A DNA stretch of 64,000 nucleotides from Microvelia longipes (lineage: Eukaryota > Arthropoda > Insecta > Hemiptera > Veliidae), in contig JACMZG010001913.1 in assembly GCA_018340805.1 (NCBI GenBank), forward strand, positions 14,472,290-14,536,289. Reading direction: 5' to 3'. The translations under genes and the position numbers were made by a program. The notes beneath the pieces were generated by a model that had not been told where the DNA came from, made no database searches, and saw only the letters and a list, made by a program, of their open reading frames with translations. This document shows, one piece after another, positions 44,140 through 56,160 of the stretch (positions are counted from its first letter, which is position 1; every line of letters begins with the position of its first letter).

Positions 44140-44510
44140 AAAAGATATTTGTGCACCAAGGGAGGAAAGAATGCTATTATTTTCCTGAGCAGCCATTTGG
44201 TTTCTGAGCCGAATAAACCAAAGCATTTAACTCCTGAGGCAAAGCCAAGAGAGGTATTGCTAGGGGAAAGGTGCATTTCTCCAGATAATGACGTCATTTA
44301 ATTATTGTTAAATTCTTATTTTCATACGATTTGTTGTATTTGATTCAATTGTTTTATAGTCGGACCCTCTTCATAAATTTGGAGAAAGCTGCACCCCAAA
44401 AATAATAAAACATTTTCATTTCTCCAAATAATTTATTTTGGCCTGAAACGTATTTTGAGCCAATTTTTTTTAACGAAAACCCCCCCCCCCACCCTACATT
44501 CAAAAATTTT
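44140..44510 (+). repeat. Interspersed repeat R2, copy 2
   Basis: 'gcaccaagggaggaaagaatgc', 'accaaagcatttaactcctgaggcaaagcc', 'gataatgacgtcatttaattattgttaa' and 'gtcggaccctcttcataaat' parallel 21820-22340. It ends near a C-run at about 44480. Confidence 0.65.
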
Positions 44511-44714
44511 AGTAAAAATGTCAAATACAGAGTCTGAAGATAAAAACTTGTTTCACACAGATTAAAATCAAACTTGCTTTCTATAAATGATTTACCTCCA
44601 ATTAGTTTGTCTAATTATTTTTGTAATTATCTTTTAAACTTATTTTAATTTATTTTTATAAATATATGATTCTTTATTATTATTATCTAAAGTATATCTT
44701 TTTGTTTGTTTCAG

Positions 44715-44928
44715 GAATTAGTATCAGGCAGTGAAATAGAGAGAAACTGGCGTGGTGTATTGATAGCACTATTAGTTATCTTGGCTGTTTTATCAATGAT
44801 ATTAGTATCGACTGTTTTATTATCTCCTCCTGAACCAGGGCCGCGGATTAAAAAAGAAAAATTACAACTTGGGAATATAACATCTTTAGAGCAATGGACA
44901 TATGTTAACAATGCCACATGGATCAATG
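44715..44928 (+). CDS. DPP6/DPP10-like protein, transmembrane exon
   Basis: Acceptor 'tttgtttcag|GAATTAG', donor 'ATCAATG|gttagt'; 71 codons plus one base (phase 1). ELVSGSEIERNWRGVLIALL is followed by V-I-L-A-V-L-S-M-I-L-V-S-T-V-L-L and SPPEPGP. The order 'ELV......RNW+G' - about 22 hydrophobic residues - 'L(T/S)P' is the signature of the type II membrane anchor of DPP6/DPP10-type proteins. In vertebrates these lack dipeptidase activity and act as Kv4 channel auxiliary subunits. The extracellular start has two N-glycosylation sequons (N-I-T, N-A-T) and ends T-W-I-N, the usual entry to the beta-propeller. Catalytic residues lie in later exons not seen here, so activity cannot be judged. DPP4-type relatives are possible but fit less well. 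Confidence 0.85.
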
Positions 44929-46544
44929 GTTAGTTTTAATTTTGTTTTATTTTTTAATAGCTTTCATGGCTTTAATTCAAGAACTGTTGTTGTTGCATCA
45001 TATGATATGAAGTATTAGGCGTGATCAGTGTTTTGATAGGTGATTTCTAATTAGGTAATAGTCATGCAGGGTATTTATGAACTTATATTGCCGTGTGCTT
45101 GATTTATCGTCTCTTAAAGACACATAATACTAAAATCATGCTACTTTGGGTATGATATACATTCAACAAATAAAGTGATTAACTTGGTATACCATACTAA
45201 GTTATGCATGCATGCATAACTACAGATACTAAGTACTATGGCTACTCTTTATGTGAAGATATAGTAAACACAAAGAATTAGACATTTATTAGACACAACT
45301 AATACATATAAGTTTAGGTAATGCATTACCAATACTACTACATTTGTTATAACAATATTTAGGCTTAAATACTAATATTAAACTCAAGAAGGCTTAGGTA
45401 ACCCTTTAGTTCTTAAGTAAGGATTTTATTTGAAGCAAACAAGACAATGCTTAATATTTCAAGTAATATAGTTATAACGAATTAAGTCTTAATTAAACTG
45501 TCGTGTTTACTAAAGTGATCTGTATCTTTATAACACTCTTTCATTGAGATCAGAAATAATTCACTGACCTATAAAGCCCATTTAATAACTCATAATAAAT
45601 TATAGCTACTGAGTTATCTCTCTTGTTATTAAGTCTTAATTTAGAAATTTAGGAAAGAGATATACTTGAATTTCTTGTAAATTATAATCATTCAACATGT
45701 GGTTAACCTGTAATGTTTTAACTTAAGAAACAAGCTCTATAACATTACTATAGAAAGTATAAAACATATTGTATTCCTTTTATGCCAGTCAAATATCAAT
45801 TATGTGCATACCTTATGCAATAAAAATAAATTGCATAAACCACGTTATTTCGACATTACGAATAAATAAATATCATAAATAAATTTCTTAGTCTGTATAT
45901 TAGATGAATTATTGAATCTTATTGAACCACGTACAATAAGATAACAACTTACAATATACATTTAACACATTTAAAAGTAAGCATATTCCTAAATAAAATA
46001 TATATGTATCTATTTTAAATTTATCTATAATTTTATAAGAAAGGATACTTCATTGTAAATCTATCCTTCTAATATGATTTTCTAATACAATATAAGGGGT
46101 TTGTTTCTTATTTGGGTTAAAATGATAATAGAATCAGTATCGGTGTAGAGTTCCCAGGTATCCCAAGGGATCAACCATAACCTCCTTTTCTGTTATAAAC
46201 CCTTTCATGGAATCTAATAAAAATTTTCTCCGTTCGAAATTGGATCTCACAAATGTTGAGATTTTGATGGACCATACATAATGTTGTGGTTATATTTTGC
46301 TGTATTTTTTGTAGCTAGAAATGTTATTTTCGTTACTTTCATATTGTTATAAAAATATTGATTTTTTTAATCGATGTTTTTGTTTAAAACTTAAACAAAT
46401 ATTTTTTAAATAATATTAGAAAAACTGCTAAGTGCTGTTTTATTGGTCCATAATTAGACTGCATTATTAAAATTCTGTTACAATCCTTTATTCATTAATT
46501 TCAGTTTACCTAAGTAGGTAAATTAAAGACAAATATTATTATAG
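44929..46544 (+). other. Next DPP-like intron, first part
   Basis: AT-rich DNA after the donor at 44929. I looked for an exon beginning in phase 1 with the 'G-x-E-F/I-x-Y' start of the propeller and found none before 64 kb. Later exons may be missed because they are short. Confidence 0.4.
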
Positions 46545-46690
46545 TATGATACACGGTTAAAACCAGTAGACAGCGTGGGCTAAAAATGCGAGGAAGCCAA
46601 TGAGGCTAGTCCTGGATGTTAAACACGCCCACAATTTCATATCAAGCCTCAACACTATTTTTCGACGACATCAATTGACTTGCGACATTT
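46545..46690. mobile_element. MITE family M5, copy 2 (diverged)
   Basis: 'tagtatgatacacggttaaaaccagtagacagcgtggg' and 'gccaatgaggctagtcctggatgttaaacacgcccacaatttc' match 40986-41100; the right arm is decayed. Confidence 0.7.
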
Positions 46691-47269
46691 ATTTTTCTAT
46701 TTTTCTGATGAACATAGATGAAATATTGCCTAAGTAATTATGCAGCAGGTCTTTCTTTACCTAAAAAACTCGAACAGTTACAGCTAAATGAAAAACTGCA
46801 ACATTTAAAGCTATACAACAAATATCAGGTTTCTTTAACCTATAATAAAGTAAGACAGCTATTTTAAAGATAAATGGAATCCTTTCAACAAAATAATAAA
46901 TTATATTTTTAACAAAATCTAAGCGGAAACAGGAGGAATTATATAGAAACTGTGACACATTTCAGGTAGGTGAGAAGTGAAATGAGAAAGGGAAATGAAG
47001 TAGAATGTAATTACTTTTAGATGAAGTTAGACTTTAAATTGTATAGTGTAATAGAAAGAGGTAGATCAAGCAAAAGATTTTGAGCCTGGTGTTTAATACA
47101 GTTTGACTAATTATCCATGCAGACTATGAGTTCTCTATACGTACTTTATTTATATATACGACCATAGTATCTATATATTCAGTATGTTTATTAAATATTT
47201 ATATTATTATTTGTATATTATTTTTAATGTTCATTACTAGTATGCACATGAATGAATATTTTTTTTTTT

Positions 47270-48060
47270 ACTTTTTCTCATTTACACCTTAGGTATATAA
47301 AAAAGTATTGTGTTTGCAAAAAAAATACGAAAACGGGGTGTCACCGAAAGTATCCGTTTTAGTTGTTTTTAAGACCTCCTGAGTGGTTTCTAGAAAGTTG
47401 TCTGTCTGTTCGTGTGTGTGACAGTTATCATCGTAGCTTTCAGTGTATTAATGCTAGAGAGTTGATACCTAATTCAAAAATCAGTGCATAGGATAGTTGT
47501 GCTATCCAGAAAATATTTTTTTATGACGTCATTAAACAGAAAAAAATACTCAGCAAAAATTTCGATAATTCATAAAGCGCGGGAAAAAGATGCAATTCAG
47601 ATTTGGCACACATGTTTTCATGTATAAGACTGGCAAGTTTCGTTTCATTAACTGCATTAGTTTTTATGATATAACTTGAGTGCTTTATAAAATAAAAAAG
47701 AATTGTAATTAATCGGAAAATAATTCATATGAATTGAAATTTATTGCCAGAGTATACCTTTACGTGATAAATAAGAACACTAAGATTCGTTTTAGTATTG
47801 AAAGTATATGTATGATTTTTTTTGAATCTTAAAAGATAATTAGCATCGAGCGTTTTCTGTGCCTGGATAGGTAACCGCTATGAATAAAACGGTTGTATTT
47901 TCTATCTGAAAGCGAACAAGGCGAGTCTTAAAATGTTTGCAGTATAAATTTAACGAATCGTATATTCTGAGGACGAGCCAAGCGAGTCCGAAGTAGGGAG
48001 ATTGAGCGTAGCCAATTCGATGTGATTAGTAAAAGCTCCGAGGTATCCCGTACCCTATTG
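47270..48060 (+). repeat. Interspersed family F2, best full-length copy (about 780 bp)
   Basis: Runs 'ctcatttacaccttaggtat' - 'aaagtatccgttttagttg' - 'cctgagtggtttctagaaagttgtctgtctg' - 'ttttttatgacgtcatt' - 'tttggcacacatg' - 'aagcgaacaaggcgagtc' - 'tgaggacgagccaagcgagtccgaagtaggg' - 'ttgagcgtagccaattcgatgtgatt' - 'ctccgaggtatcccgtacc'. No TIR, poly(A) or coding region was seen, so the class is unknown. Confidence 0.65.
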
Positions 48061-48599
48061 TTAAAATAAATATGTCTTTAAATGCCTGAGTTAAAATTTT
48101 TTTCATGTTTAAAATAATTTGAAAATTTACTAATAGAGTTTTAACTTTGACTCAAATATACCTCTTTAAGTCTAAAATGGTACCGATAAATTTAATGTGG
48201 TATGGGTCGCTAATTGAAAAATATTTACTTCTAAATTCATAAACTTTGAAATTATTAACTGTATAACTCCGTTAAATTAGCATCGTACTACCTTTACCTA
48301 TCCTTGACACATTACGTCATTATTTTGAGGTCAAGAACAGAGTAGAGTTATATCTCTCCTTGGTTGACTGCATTATTCTCTGTTCGAACATAGCGAGACT
48401 GAAACAATACCGCCTTTAGCTTTAAAAGTAAAATGATTTCTAAAGACATACTAAGAGAAATATATCGAGTTATCCTGTTACCATAGTGTCTTCAATATGG
48501 ATGATGTATGTATGATTTATTTTATTTATGCCATCAAAAAGTGATTAATGATAATATTATTATTTATTTATATTTATAATTGCACATTTGTTTTATAGT

Positions 48600-49185
48600 T
48601 GATATAATTTAAAATTTAACAATATACTTATATTCTTTACTTCTAATTTACTCTATTATTTTGTTAACGTATGTTAACATTTATATCGACAAAAATCGGT
48701 TGATATAGAGTGACTAAAAACGTACACATATGATTGTAATATATTTGTAAATATATTTATGTATGCCTGGTTTAATATAAGTGTATATATAAGAGTAAAA
48801 TAATTGGGGAGTTGTGTACGACACAGTAACACACAAACCCTTTTCTCTTTAGATTCTCTCACGGTCATCGATCTCAGTTTGGTTGCTAAGCAACCAACCC
48901 AAGCCTTATTCCCTTCAGTAGTCTGTTTTTTTGTTAGGGTTTCCCCTGCTGTTCTTTTAAGGCATTTTCCCCTTGTGGAATATTTTTTTAACGTTACACC
49001 TTATCATTGACGTATTATTTTATCTTATCGAATTAATAAATTTTGAAAAGCTGTTTTTTCTGTTGAAATCTGTAGAGCAGTTAGCGGAAATTGTATGTCT
49101 AAACGTTTTCAAAATTGTATCGTTTCTTGCAGTTAGCGGAGGTTGTCCGTTGAGACGTTTTTTATTTTCAATCGTTTGATGCAGG
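48600..49185. other. Unassigned block with TATA-like and hairpin motifs
   Basis: Contains 'gtgtatatataag' (about 48782), a 15-bp palindrome 'ggttgctaagcaacc' (about 48880) and two copies of 'gcagttagcgga.gttgt.cgt' (about 49077 and 49129). It could be a decayed LTR or the flank of the array that follows, but no ends are definable. Confidence 0.25.
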
Positions 49186-49189
49186 TAGT

Positions 49190-50010
49190 AGAGGTAGTCT
49201 ACTAATACTTTTCTACTAGACTACTAAGTAAGACTACTACTTTTCTCTAGTTTTTTCTACTAAGACTACTAATACTTTTCTACTAAGACTTTCTACTAAG
49301 ACTACTAAGACTTTTCTACTAAGACTACTAAGACTTTTCTACAGTCTAGCGTACTTTGAGGTTAGTACTAATACTTTTTTCTACTAAGACTACTAATACT
49401 TTTCTACTAAGACTACTAATACTTTTCTACTACTAAGAGACTACTAGGACTTCTACTTAAGTCTACTAATACTTTACTAACTCACTACTTTCTACTAAAG
49501 ACTTTTCATACTGAACCTACTAAGACTTTCTACTACTAAGACCTTTTCTACTGAGACTGACCTAAGACTTTTCTACTAAGACTACTAAGACTTTTCTACT
49601 AAGACTACTAAGACTTTTCTACTGAGACACTACTAATACTTTTCTACTAAGACTACTACATACTTTATTCTACTAAGGACTTTCTACACTACTAAGACCT
49701 TTTCTACTAAGACTACTAATACTTTTCTCTAAGACTATTAAGACTTTTTTACTGAACTACTGATCACTAATTTTACTGATAAGATTCTAAGGATTTTCTA
49801 CGCTAGACTAATACGAACTCCTTCTACTGAGTACTACTAAGACTTTCTCTGAGACTGACTTTCTTTTTACTACCTCTTTAGCTAGATTCTGACTAGATCT
49901 TTTCTGACTTTGAGACTTCTAATACTTTTTTACTAAGACTTTACTAATTACTTTTCCGAAGATACTAAGAGACTATAAGTTGTTTCTACTAAGACTACTA
50001 AGAACTTTGT
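49190..50010. repeat. Tandem repeat, unit about 22-23 bp (CTACTAAGACTACTAATACTTTT)n
   Basis: About 35 units of 'tactaagactactaa(t/g)acttttc', very rich in single-base indels, especially after 49780. The indel pattern could be real decay or uncorrected long-read error. Confidence 0.85.
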
Positions 50011-51839
50011 GATCTTTGACTTTTATACTTTTAAATAATATTGAATATAAATCTTATATAGAACTAATTTAAAGTAAACTAAAAAACATTGTGGATCAAT
50101 TATTGTCTCAACGTTGTTAATTGTAATCATACTATCAGATCTATTTAAAAAACGAAACATTATTTGTAGAAATGTTTTAAATTTAATAATCATGCTGTGT
50201 ATGGTGAATCATCTTCTTTAGACGTTTTCAATGTTTAATCATGTGAGACAGGTTATTAGAAAGATCGGCTCTAAATAAAGGAACTTATATAAAAGGGAAG
50301 GAGATACCTACTTACTGAAAACTATCGCCGACCCTGTTTAGGACACTAGGAGTGAAAACTTGAACCTTATAGGCTTCTCCCACATTTTTGTCTTCTCACA
50401 TGTCTCAGTGGAAGACATGTTTTGTCTTCTACCCTCTAGGTGATTTTTTTTAAACGGTGCGAAACTATAGGTTTTAGCTTTCAGCTCCTGTGTCTCAATT
50501 CAGGTATTTAGAGTATTTAGTTATATTGGTTTGGTAGCAGAATTTAGGCTCTATAGAAGTTAAATCTTGTATCATTTGATATAGGCAAGCGTAGACTTAT
50601 AGATAGGGTGTATTGAATGTGTTACTATGTGCTGCAGTCGGAGTCGTCTCTATAACAGTTTTAATTTTGTACCACAGGTTACCTATAGTCACAGATATTT
50701 TCTAGACCTTTCGATTAGTTATATAATACTAATTCGACTTGATATCAGGTTTTAAGATTAAACGTTAAAAACAACGAATGATTTGATCCTATAACAAGGA
50801 TGAGAGTTTAATTAAAGCTTTGTAGAGGACAGTACAAAATCGGGTTTACATTAATCTTACCTTATATGGATGTTGATTTTCATACTTTCTCTCCGCAATT
50901 TGTCACTGATGCTAAATTTTATTACTTTGTTTAAACAAATATAATTGCTTTATTTAAAGAAGAGCATGTTTACATAAATGTTTAAACTCAAGTTTAAAAC
51001 GATCTCTATTTAATTTTGTTACACTAAAAGTAGACGACGACTGAAAATCCCCAATTTAAGTATAAAGAGAGGAATATTTTTTCTTTCTCTTTGTTCTTCT
51101 ATTAGAAAATTGTTATGATAAAGAGTTTACAGCTCTGTAGTGTCATTGTAGAGGACGGCATGATAATGACATAACGAAGGCATGTGATGAGACTTGCTTC
51201 TTGCTCCTCTTCTCTTGCTTCGTTTTTTCCAGTTCTTAGTTTGCCCTCTCAATTTATCAAAAAAATTTGCGTCTTTTCTCTTGCTTCGTTTTCCAAGGTT
51301 AGTTTGGCCCTCTCTCTTCTAGCTAAGACTTTTTTCCCTTTTGCTAATTTTTTCCCTTTCGTCTTGTTTAATATTGAAATTACTCATGAATAAAACTATT
51401 AGTAAATTAAATGTAAAAATAAGACTTATGTATCTTTGAATAATTTTAGAAGAGAGAAAAATTAATAAACTTACTTGAATATTAGCTCCCAAAAACGAGA
51501 CATTACTCTGCTTATTGGCCCTCATATATAAAACACATAATTTTTCTATCCGCATTTAAATAGTAAAAAAACTTAAATGCGGGATACCTCGCTACATTTT
51601 TTCGTGTATTCAAACTCGTTTGTCATGTTTAATCTAACAAATTTTTACAAATAACTGCGTGCACATACTTGGCACATAAGTTTTGTTATAGTTTTTAATC
51701 TTTAAAAATAATAGAGGCAATATATTTAATTATTGTATGGAATGGATGCAATATAATTCATAATTTTTTATTGATTTTATTTTTTGCGGTAAAACGTTAA
51801 TTTTTGTAGTGTCGCACCAACAAATATATATATTTTTCC
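50011..51839. other. No recognisable gene in 1.8 kb
   Basis: AT-rich DNA. A repeated 'tcttgcttcgttttcc..gttagtttgccctctc' pair is at 51213-51255 and 51279-51316. 'gcgggatacctcg' at about 51579 resembles the F2 3' end in reverse. Confidence 0.4.
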
Positions 51840-51976
51840 GATACCTTTTAACTTACTCCGCAGGTTTATAGGAAAAGTATTGATTTCGTTCTAAAAACCG
51901 AAACCAGGATTTCTCATGGAGTAACCCTTTTATGAGTTTTTAAAGGACCTTCTAATTAGTTTTTAGTATGTTGTCA

Positions 51977-52012
<36 letters not shown>

Positions 52013-52160
52013 ACGTTTGTGAGTGTGAGTGTGTGTCTGTTATCATCGAAAAAAGTCTGATGACGACTGCAGTACACGTTTGGTTGTTTTTTATGTTCGG
52101 AGGGCAAGCGAATGATTCCTAAGTTACGACGATGATCTTAGTGAATCCGATGTTTGATAT
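51840..52160 (+). repeat. Family F2 fragment with (GT)n
   Basis: Shows 'aggtttataggaaaagtattg', 'gagtttttaaaggaccttc' and 'tcagtctgtgtgtgtgtg' (a GT run at 51981-52008), then 'gtctgttatcatcg', in the F2 order. Confidence 0.5.
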
Positions 52161-52915
52161 ACCGGACGCAATTTAAAGGGAATACGTCCGGCTTGCAAAC
52201 CAAAAAATGAGTTTCATTGCCGCTCTCCCACACTGATTTGTTTAAATTTTTATTTTATGTTTGAATTTTATGGTAAAGTGCAGTAATTGAGAAAGGCTTC
52301 ATTAAAGTTTTCATCAAATTCAATCTCGTGGCAATAATTTGATTATTCTGTTCGATATTGATTCAAGTTTTGCTTTGTATTAAATCAATTAGTATAATTG
52401 AAATACATTAGTCTCATTTAAATTCTCCTCTATCGCGTCTATTATATTCATTATTGTAAAGAATTCTATCATTATGTTTGCCATTAGCTTTAACAAATTA
52501 TATCAGGCATTAGAATTATGATTCATAAAGTTAAATTTTATACTAAAATTTTCTCGTTAGTATAAACAGCGAAAACATTAATATAAACATATTTAGATAC
52601 AACTACATACATATAATAACACCCTTATATGTATTCTGAATTAATTCTTTTTCTGATTTTGAATGTACTCTGCATGCTACTCAAAATGTGACTTAGCAGA
52701 CACATTATTCGTTTAGGATAATGAAAATTCTAAAGTGGAATTAAATTTGTTGACTTAAATTGCTCTTTATGAAATAGTAATTTCTTTGTATTCCATTAAG
52801 AAAAATGGAATACAAAAATATAAAGATTTCTTTAAGAAAACGTAATACCCCCATATTTAATAACTTAAATAATATTTTGTTGTTTTTAGATGAAAACTAA
52901 AACCAAACCTACATC

Positions 52916-52942
52916 TATATATATATAATATATATATATACG
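52916..52942. repeat. (TA)n microsatellite, short
   Basis: Short TA run just before the element with core H7. Confidence 0.9.
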
Positions 52943-53110
52943 CGTCTCCACCAATCTCGGGATAAGGTTATGAATAAAAACACAGCTTTACATGAAAACT
53001 ATATATTTATTTTCTCGCCAACGTTTCGAATTTAACTACAAATTCTTCATCAGGGCCCTTTGCAACACAAGATAACATCAATCTATTTAGATAGTGTAAA
53101 ATGAAAAATA
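52940..53110 (-). mobile_element. Penelope-like terminal fragment with hammerhead core
   Basis: Around core H7 lies a short fragment, 'gcgtctccacc...' to 'acaagataac', bounded on both sides by TA microsatellites. No coding part was seen. The assignment rests on the ribozyme motif. Confidence 0.4.
53018..53058 (-). ncRNA. Hammerhead ribozyme core H7
   Basis: On the minus strand: CTGATGA (complement of 53047-53053), one A, stem II GAATTT/AAATTC (six perfect pairs, loop gtagtt), GAAAC (complement of 53023-53027), then GTTGGCG. All conserved core bases of the hammerhead consensus are present. Stem I and the cleavage site are not resolved. Confidence 0.55.
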
Positions 53111-53150
53111 GATAAATTAAATAAGAATGAGCAATAAAAAATAAACCAAG

Positions 53151-53153
<3 letters not shown>

Positions 53154-53226
<73 letters not shown>

Positions 53227-53250
53227 TAATATATATATACATATATATAA
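53154..53250. repeat. (TA)n microsatellite
   Basis: TA run with short interruptions. Confidence 0.95.
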
Positions 53251-53689
53251 ATGATGTTCACTCGAAAATACGATGCCGAGATTTTATCATAATCATTTGT
53301 TTCAGTTACTTTTATGACGATAATAAAATATATTGCTATTTTTAAAAAAAAAATAATATAGTTAGGGTCAATCCATTTCAAATAATCCAGAGATGTTGCT
53401 CGAAAAAAATAAAAATTAATGATTTTTTCCTGTGTTGATCCTACCTATAGGAAGTCTAAAAAGCTTAGAATTAATTTTTCCCACAGTCTCATTAATTTTT
53501 AAAAATCACTCTTTAGTTCCCTATACACCCAAATTTAGCATTTTCGCCAATTTTGTTAAAATGTTAAAAATTCTTCGACCAAGTGGGCATGGCTATTTTT
53601 TGTTAAAACTAGTATTTGCTGAAATGACTAGTGAGAATTTTATATTACAATGAATTCAATGAAATGACATGTATTCATGTATAAGAAGA

Positions 53690-54000
53690 GCATGTGTTCC
53701 AAGTTTCATTTTATATTACAATTAATTCAATGAAATGACATGTATTCGTTTATAAGACTGAAAAATTGTCACATTAAGTTGAAATTTGGCTTGATCGTAT
53801 TAGTTAGTATGTGAGTAGATTATCGCAGGTAATAATGCGGCTATTTTTACTGTCTCATTAAATGCAAAGCGGGTTCGAATATACACTGCAATTTAAATTA
53901 GGTTATGTTCATATTTTAAGGACGATCATAGGAATTGCTAAGTGGTGAAGTTGAATTTATCTAATCTGACAATGTGAGGAAAGGTACCACATACCCAATA
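53690..54000 (+). repeat. Family F2 fragment
   Basis: 'ccaagtttcattttatattacaattaattcaatgaaatgacatgtattcg' is preceded by a near copy at 53636-53690. Then 'aagttgaaatttggc', 'ttactgtctcattaaatgc' and 'tgaatttatctaatctgacaatgtgagg' follow, a diverged F2 3' region. Confidence 0.45.
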
Positions 54001-55369
54001 TTTTCTCTCCAGTCCTTCCCCTCTTGGTATTTCCCCTCCATAAAATTGGTTTCGTACATTTCCCTTTTCCCCTTCTAAAGGAGATTCTTAGTAAACCTTA
54101 GCCTTTAATAAAATGAAGTTTTTATGCCTGCTGAGAAAACACAAGTTATAAAACGCAAAGAAAACATAACTTGGCAATCTTATATAAATATTTCTACTTT
54201 TAATTGTGTTATTTTAGTTGCTTTAAAAAACGACTTGTTAGCAGAAATTAAATTTATTTTAATTGGACGAGGAAATCATTTAAATCGTGTAAAAGTTTAT
54301 AAAATGTTAAATAACTTGTTAAAAATTTTAAAGCGAACTTTAACTTAATTTATTAGGGGAAATTTACGAACTTTCTAGGGAAAATTCGTAGAGTAACCTG
54401 CATGGGAGTGTGTTCAAATAAATCTTTAAAGTCTATGTTTCGTCCTCTCACTCAAGTAAGGTCTACGCTGAGAATACGTTACGGCAGCCACGTGGTGGCA
54501 ATTAGGAAAGAAGAATCACACTCGGTAAACACGGTTAAACCGAGTTTTTTTAACCGGTTTAACTCGTTTTAAGTTCCGGTAAACATTTATAAATGTTTAC
54601 CGTAAATTACTCTTAGTTTGGACTTAAGTTGTGATTTTTGTCATAGCTTTAATTGTCTCTTGTTTGTGCCATAGCTTAAAAGCATTTTTTAGCTTCATTG
54701 GACATAATATAATATAGCTTAAGCAAACATACAACTTACAGAGAAGTTTTAAACTCCATTAATGTATACTATATTAACTTCAACCCTCATTATATATTTA
54801 TGGTGATCGATTATCTTCAGGTCATCATATTTGATAAATTTTTTAGTTCATCTCTATTCCAGAGTAAATTTCGTATAAATTAAATATTTATGACTAATAA
54901 GTGGTTAAGTTAACTTTTTCTTTTTTTAAAGTTTGTTTTTTGCTTTTTTTTGTACCTTTATACAAGTTAGTCATTTGGAAGTTTTGGGTATTTTTGTTGG
55001 ACAAGACGTCGCCTTTTTGGTTCTTTTCCTTAAAACATAATTGTAATAATTATAATTAATTATTGTTCTCATAAAGCACATATTTTACAGAAACAAAAAC
55101 AAAGTAACTTTCAAAAATGTTCTCAGATCTTAATGAAACTTGGTACGAAAATCAACCTTGCTAATGTCCAGAACTCTATAGTTAATGAAATATGTGTGAC
55201 ATCCTTAACCCACAAAAATTACCCCACAAATATTTCAAAATATCATAAATCTTTTTATAGAGTTTAGTTAGCAATAAGGCCTCTAGCACCAACGCCGTGT
55301 TGCGGCAAAGAGGCCGAAGCTCTCATTTTTTTACATGTTAGCCTATTAAGGATGTAAATAAAAGTCTAT
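54001..55369. other. No recognisable gene
   Basis: A GC-richer stretch at 54400-54560 has no supported frame. The rest is AT-rich. Confidence 0.4.
54577..54602. repeat. Perfect 26-bp palindrome
   Basis: 'cggtaaacattta' is followed at once by its exact reverse complement. Confidence 0.9.
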
Positions 55370-55688
55370 CCACAAATAAATTTCAACCAATGTAATGATG
55401 ACAAAACCGACTTTCAACCTAATACAGGTCATCCACAAATAAATTTCAACCAATGTAATGATGACAAAACCTGCTTTCAACCTAATACACGTCATCCACA
55501 AATAAATTTCAACCAATGTAATGATGACAAAACCGGCTTTCAACCTATATACACGTCATCACAAATAAATTTCAACCAATGTAATGATGACAAAACCTGC
55601 TTTCAACCTAATACACGTCATCCACAAATAAATTTCAACCAATTTAATGATGACAAAACCGGCTTTCAACCTAATACAGGTCATCCTC
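55370..55688. repeat. 63-bp minisatellite, about five units
   Basis: The unit starts 'acaaataaatttcaaccaat' and ends 'cctaatacacgtcatcc'. Unit length is a multiple of three, so an open frame (minus, 55346-55543) runs through it, but nothing suggests a protein. The array is followed at once by 'cagtgccggtgag', the motif that pairs with the hammerhead arm at 15784-15793. Confidence 0.9.
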
Positions 55689-56029
55689 AGTGCCGGTGAG
55701 AAGAAGCTAATTTTTTCTCTTGAGTCTTGTTACAAGATTTGAGACTGGATGCAGACTATTATTTACATCCTTATGGTATAAAATCCACTAGCGCTTATAA
55801 TTTAAATGTTAGCCTATTGTCCAGGATTGACAGGAATTCATTGCAGGAATAAATATTAATTTTTTAATGTTGAACTCCTATTCCGATTCCTAAAATTACA
55901 TCACACGTCATTTGTAAAAAAAAATTAGGTTATAACCTCTGAATGGGTTTGGTTTGTTTAAATTGAATTGAATCACCTTATAAATGGTTAAAATCTTGGC
56001 CAACACTAACACTAAATGGGCTTTCAGCA
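55689..56029. other. No recognisable gene
   Basis: Starts with 'cagtgccggtgagaagaagc', possibly the 5' end of a Penelope-type terminal repeat. 55945-56000 resembles 12945-13000. Confidence 0.35.
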
Positions 56030-56160
56030 CTATTGGGGTTAGTTCATGAGTTGTCCGCACCGGTCCGCCGCAGCGCTAATTTTTAGTAGCTTGCAATAAT
56101 CGAATCCAAACTTTTCCTAATTCAAGTTACCCCCCCCCCCCTTCTGGTCAACACTAACAC
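56030..56160 (-). repeat. Interspersed repeat R3, copy 2
   Basis: The reverse complement of 41585-41710: 'tccgcaccggtccgccgcagcgctaattttta' and 'aatcgaatccaaacttttcc', next to a C-run. It is flanked on both sides by copies of 'caacactaacactaaatgggctttca' (55995-56025 and 56148-56176), which could be an expanded target duplication. Confidence 0.7.

Noticed and set aside
44711..44926. 71-codon minus-strand frame
   Set aside because: Antisense shadow of the DPP-like transmembrane exon.
48600..49180. LTR of a second retrotransposon
   Set aside because: It has a TATA-like sequence, but no TG...CA limits, primer-binding site or partner copy could be found.
49190..50010. CRISPR-like array
   Set aside because: The repeats are contiguous without unique spacers, and the window is clearly eukaryotic.
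50650..50755. Possible DPP-like exon after 'accacag'
   Set aside because: The required phase-1 frame has an immediate TAG, and the sequence has no propeller motif.
55346..55543. 65-codon frame with internal repeats (VGFVIITLVEIYLWMT)
   Set aside because: It exists only because the minisatellite unit is 63 bp, a multiple of three. No further support.
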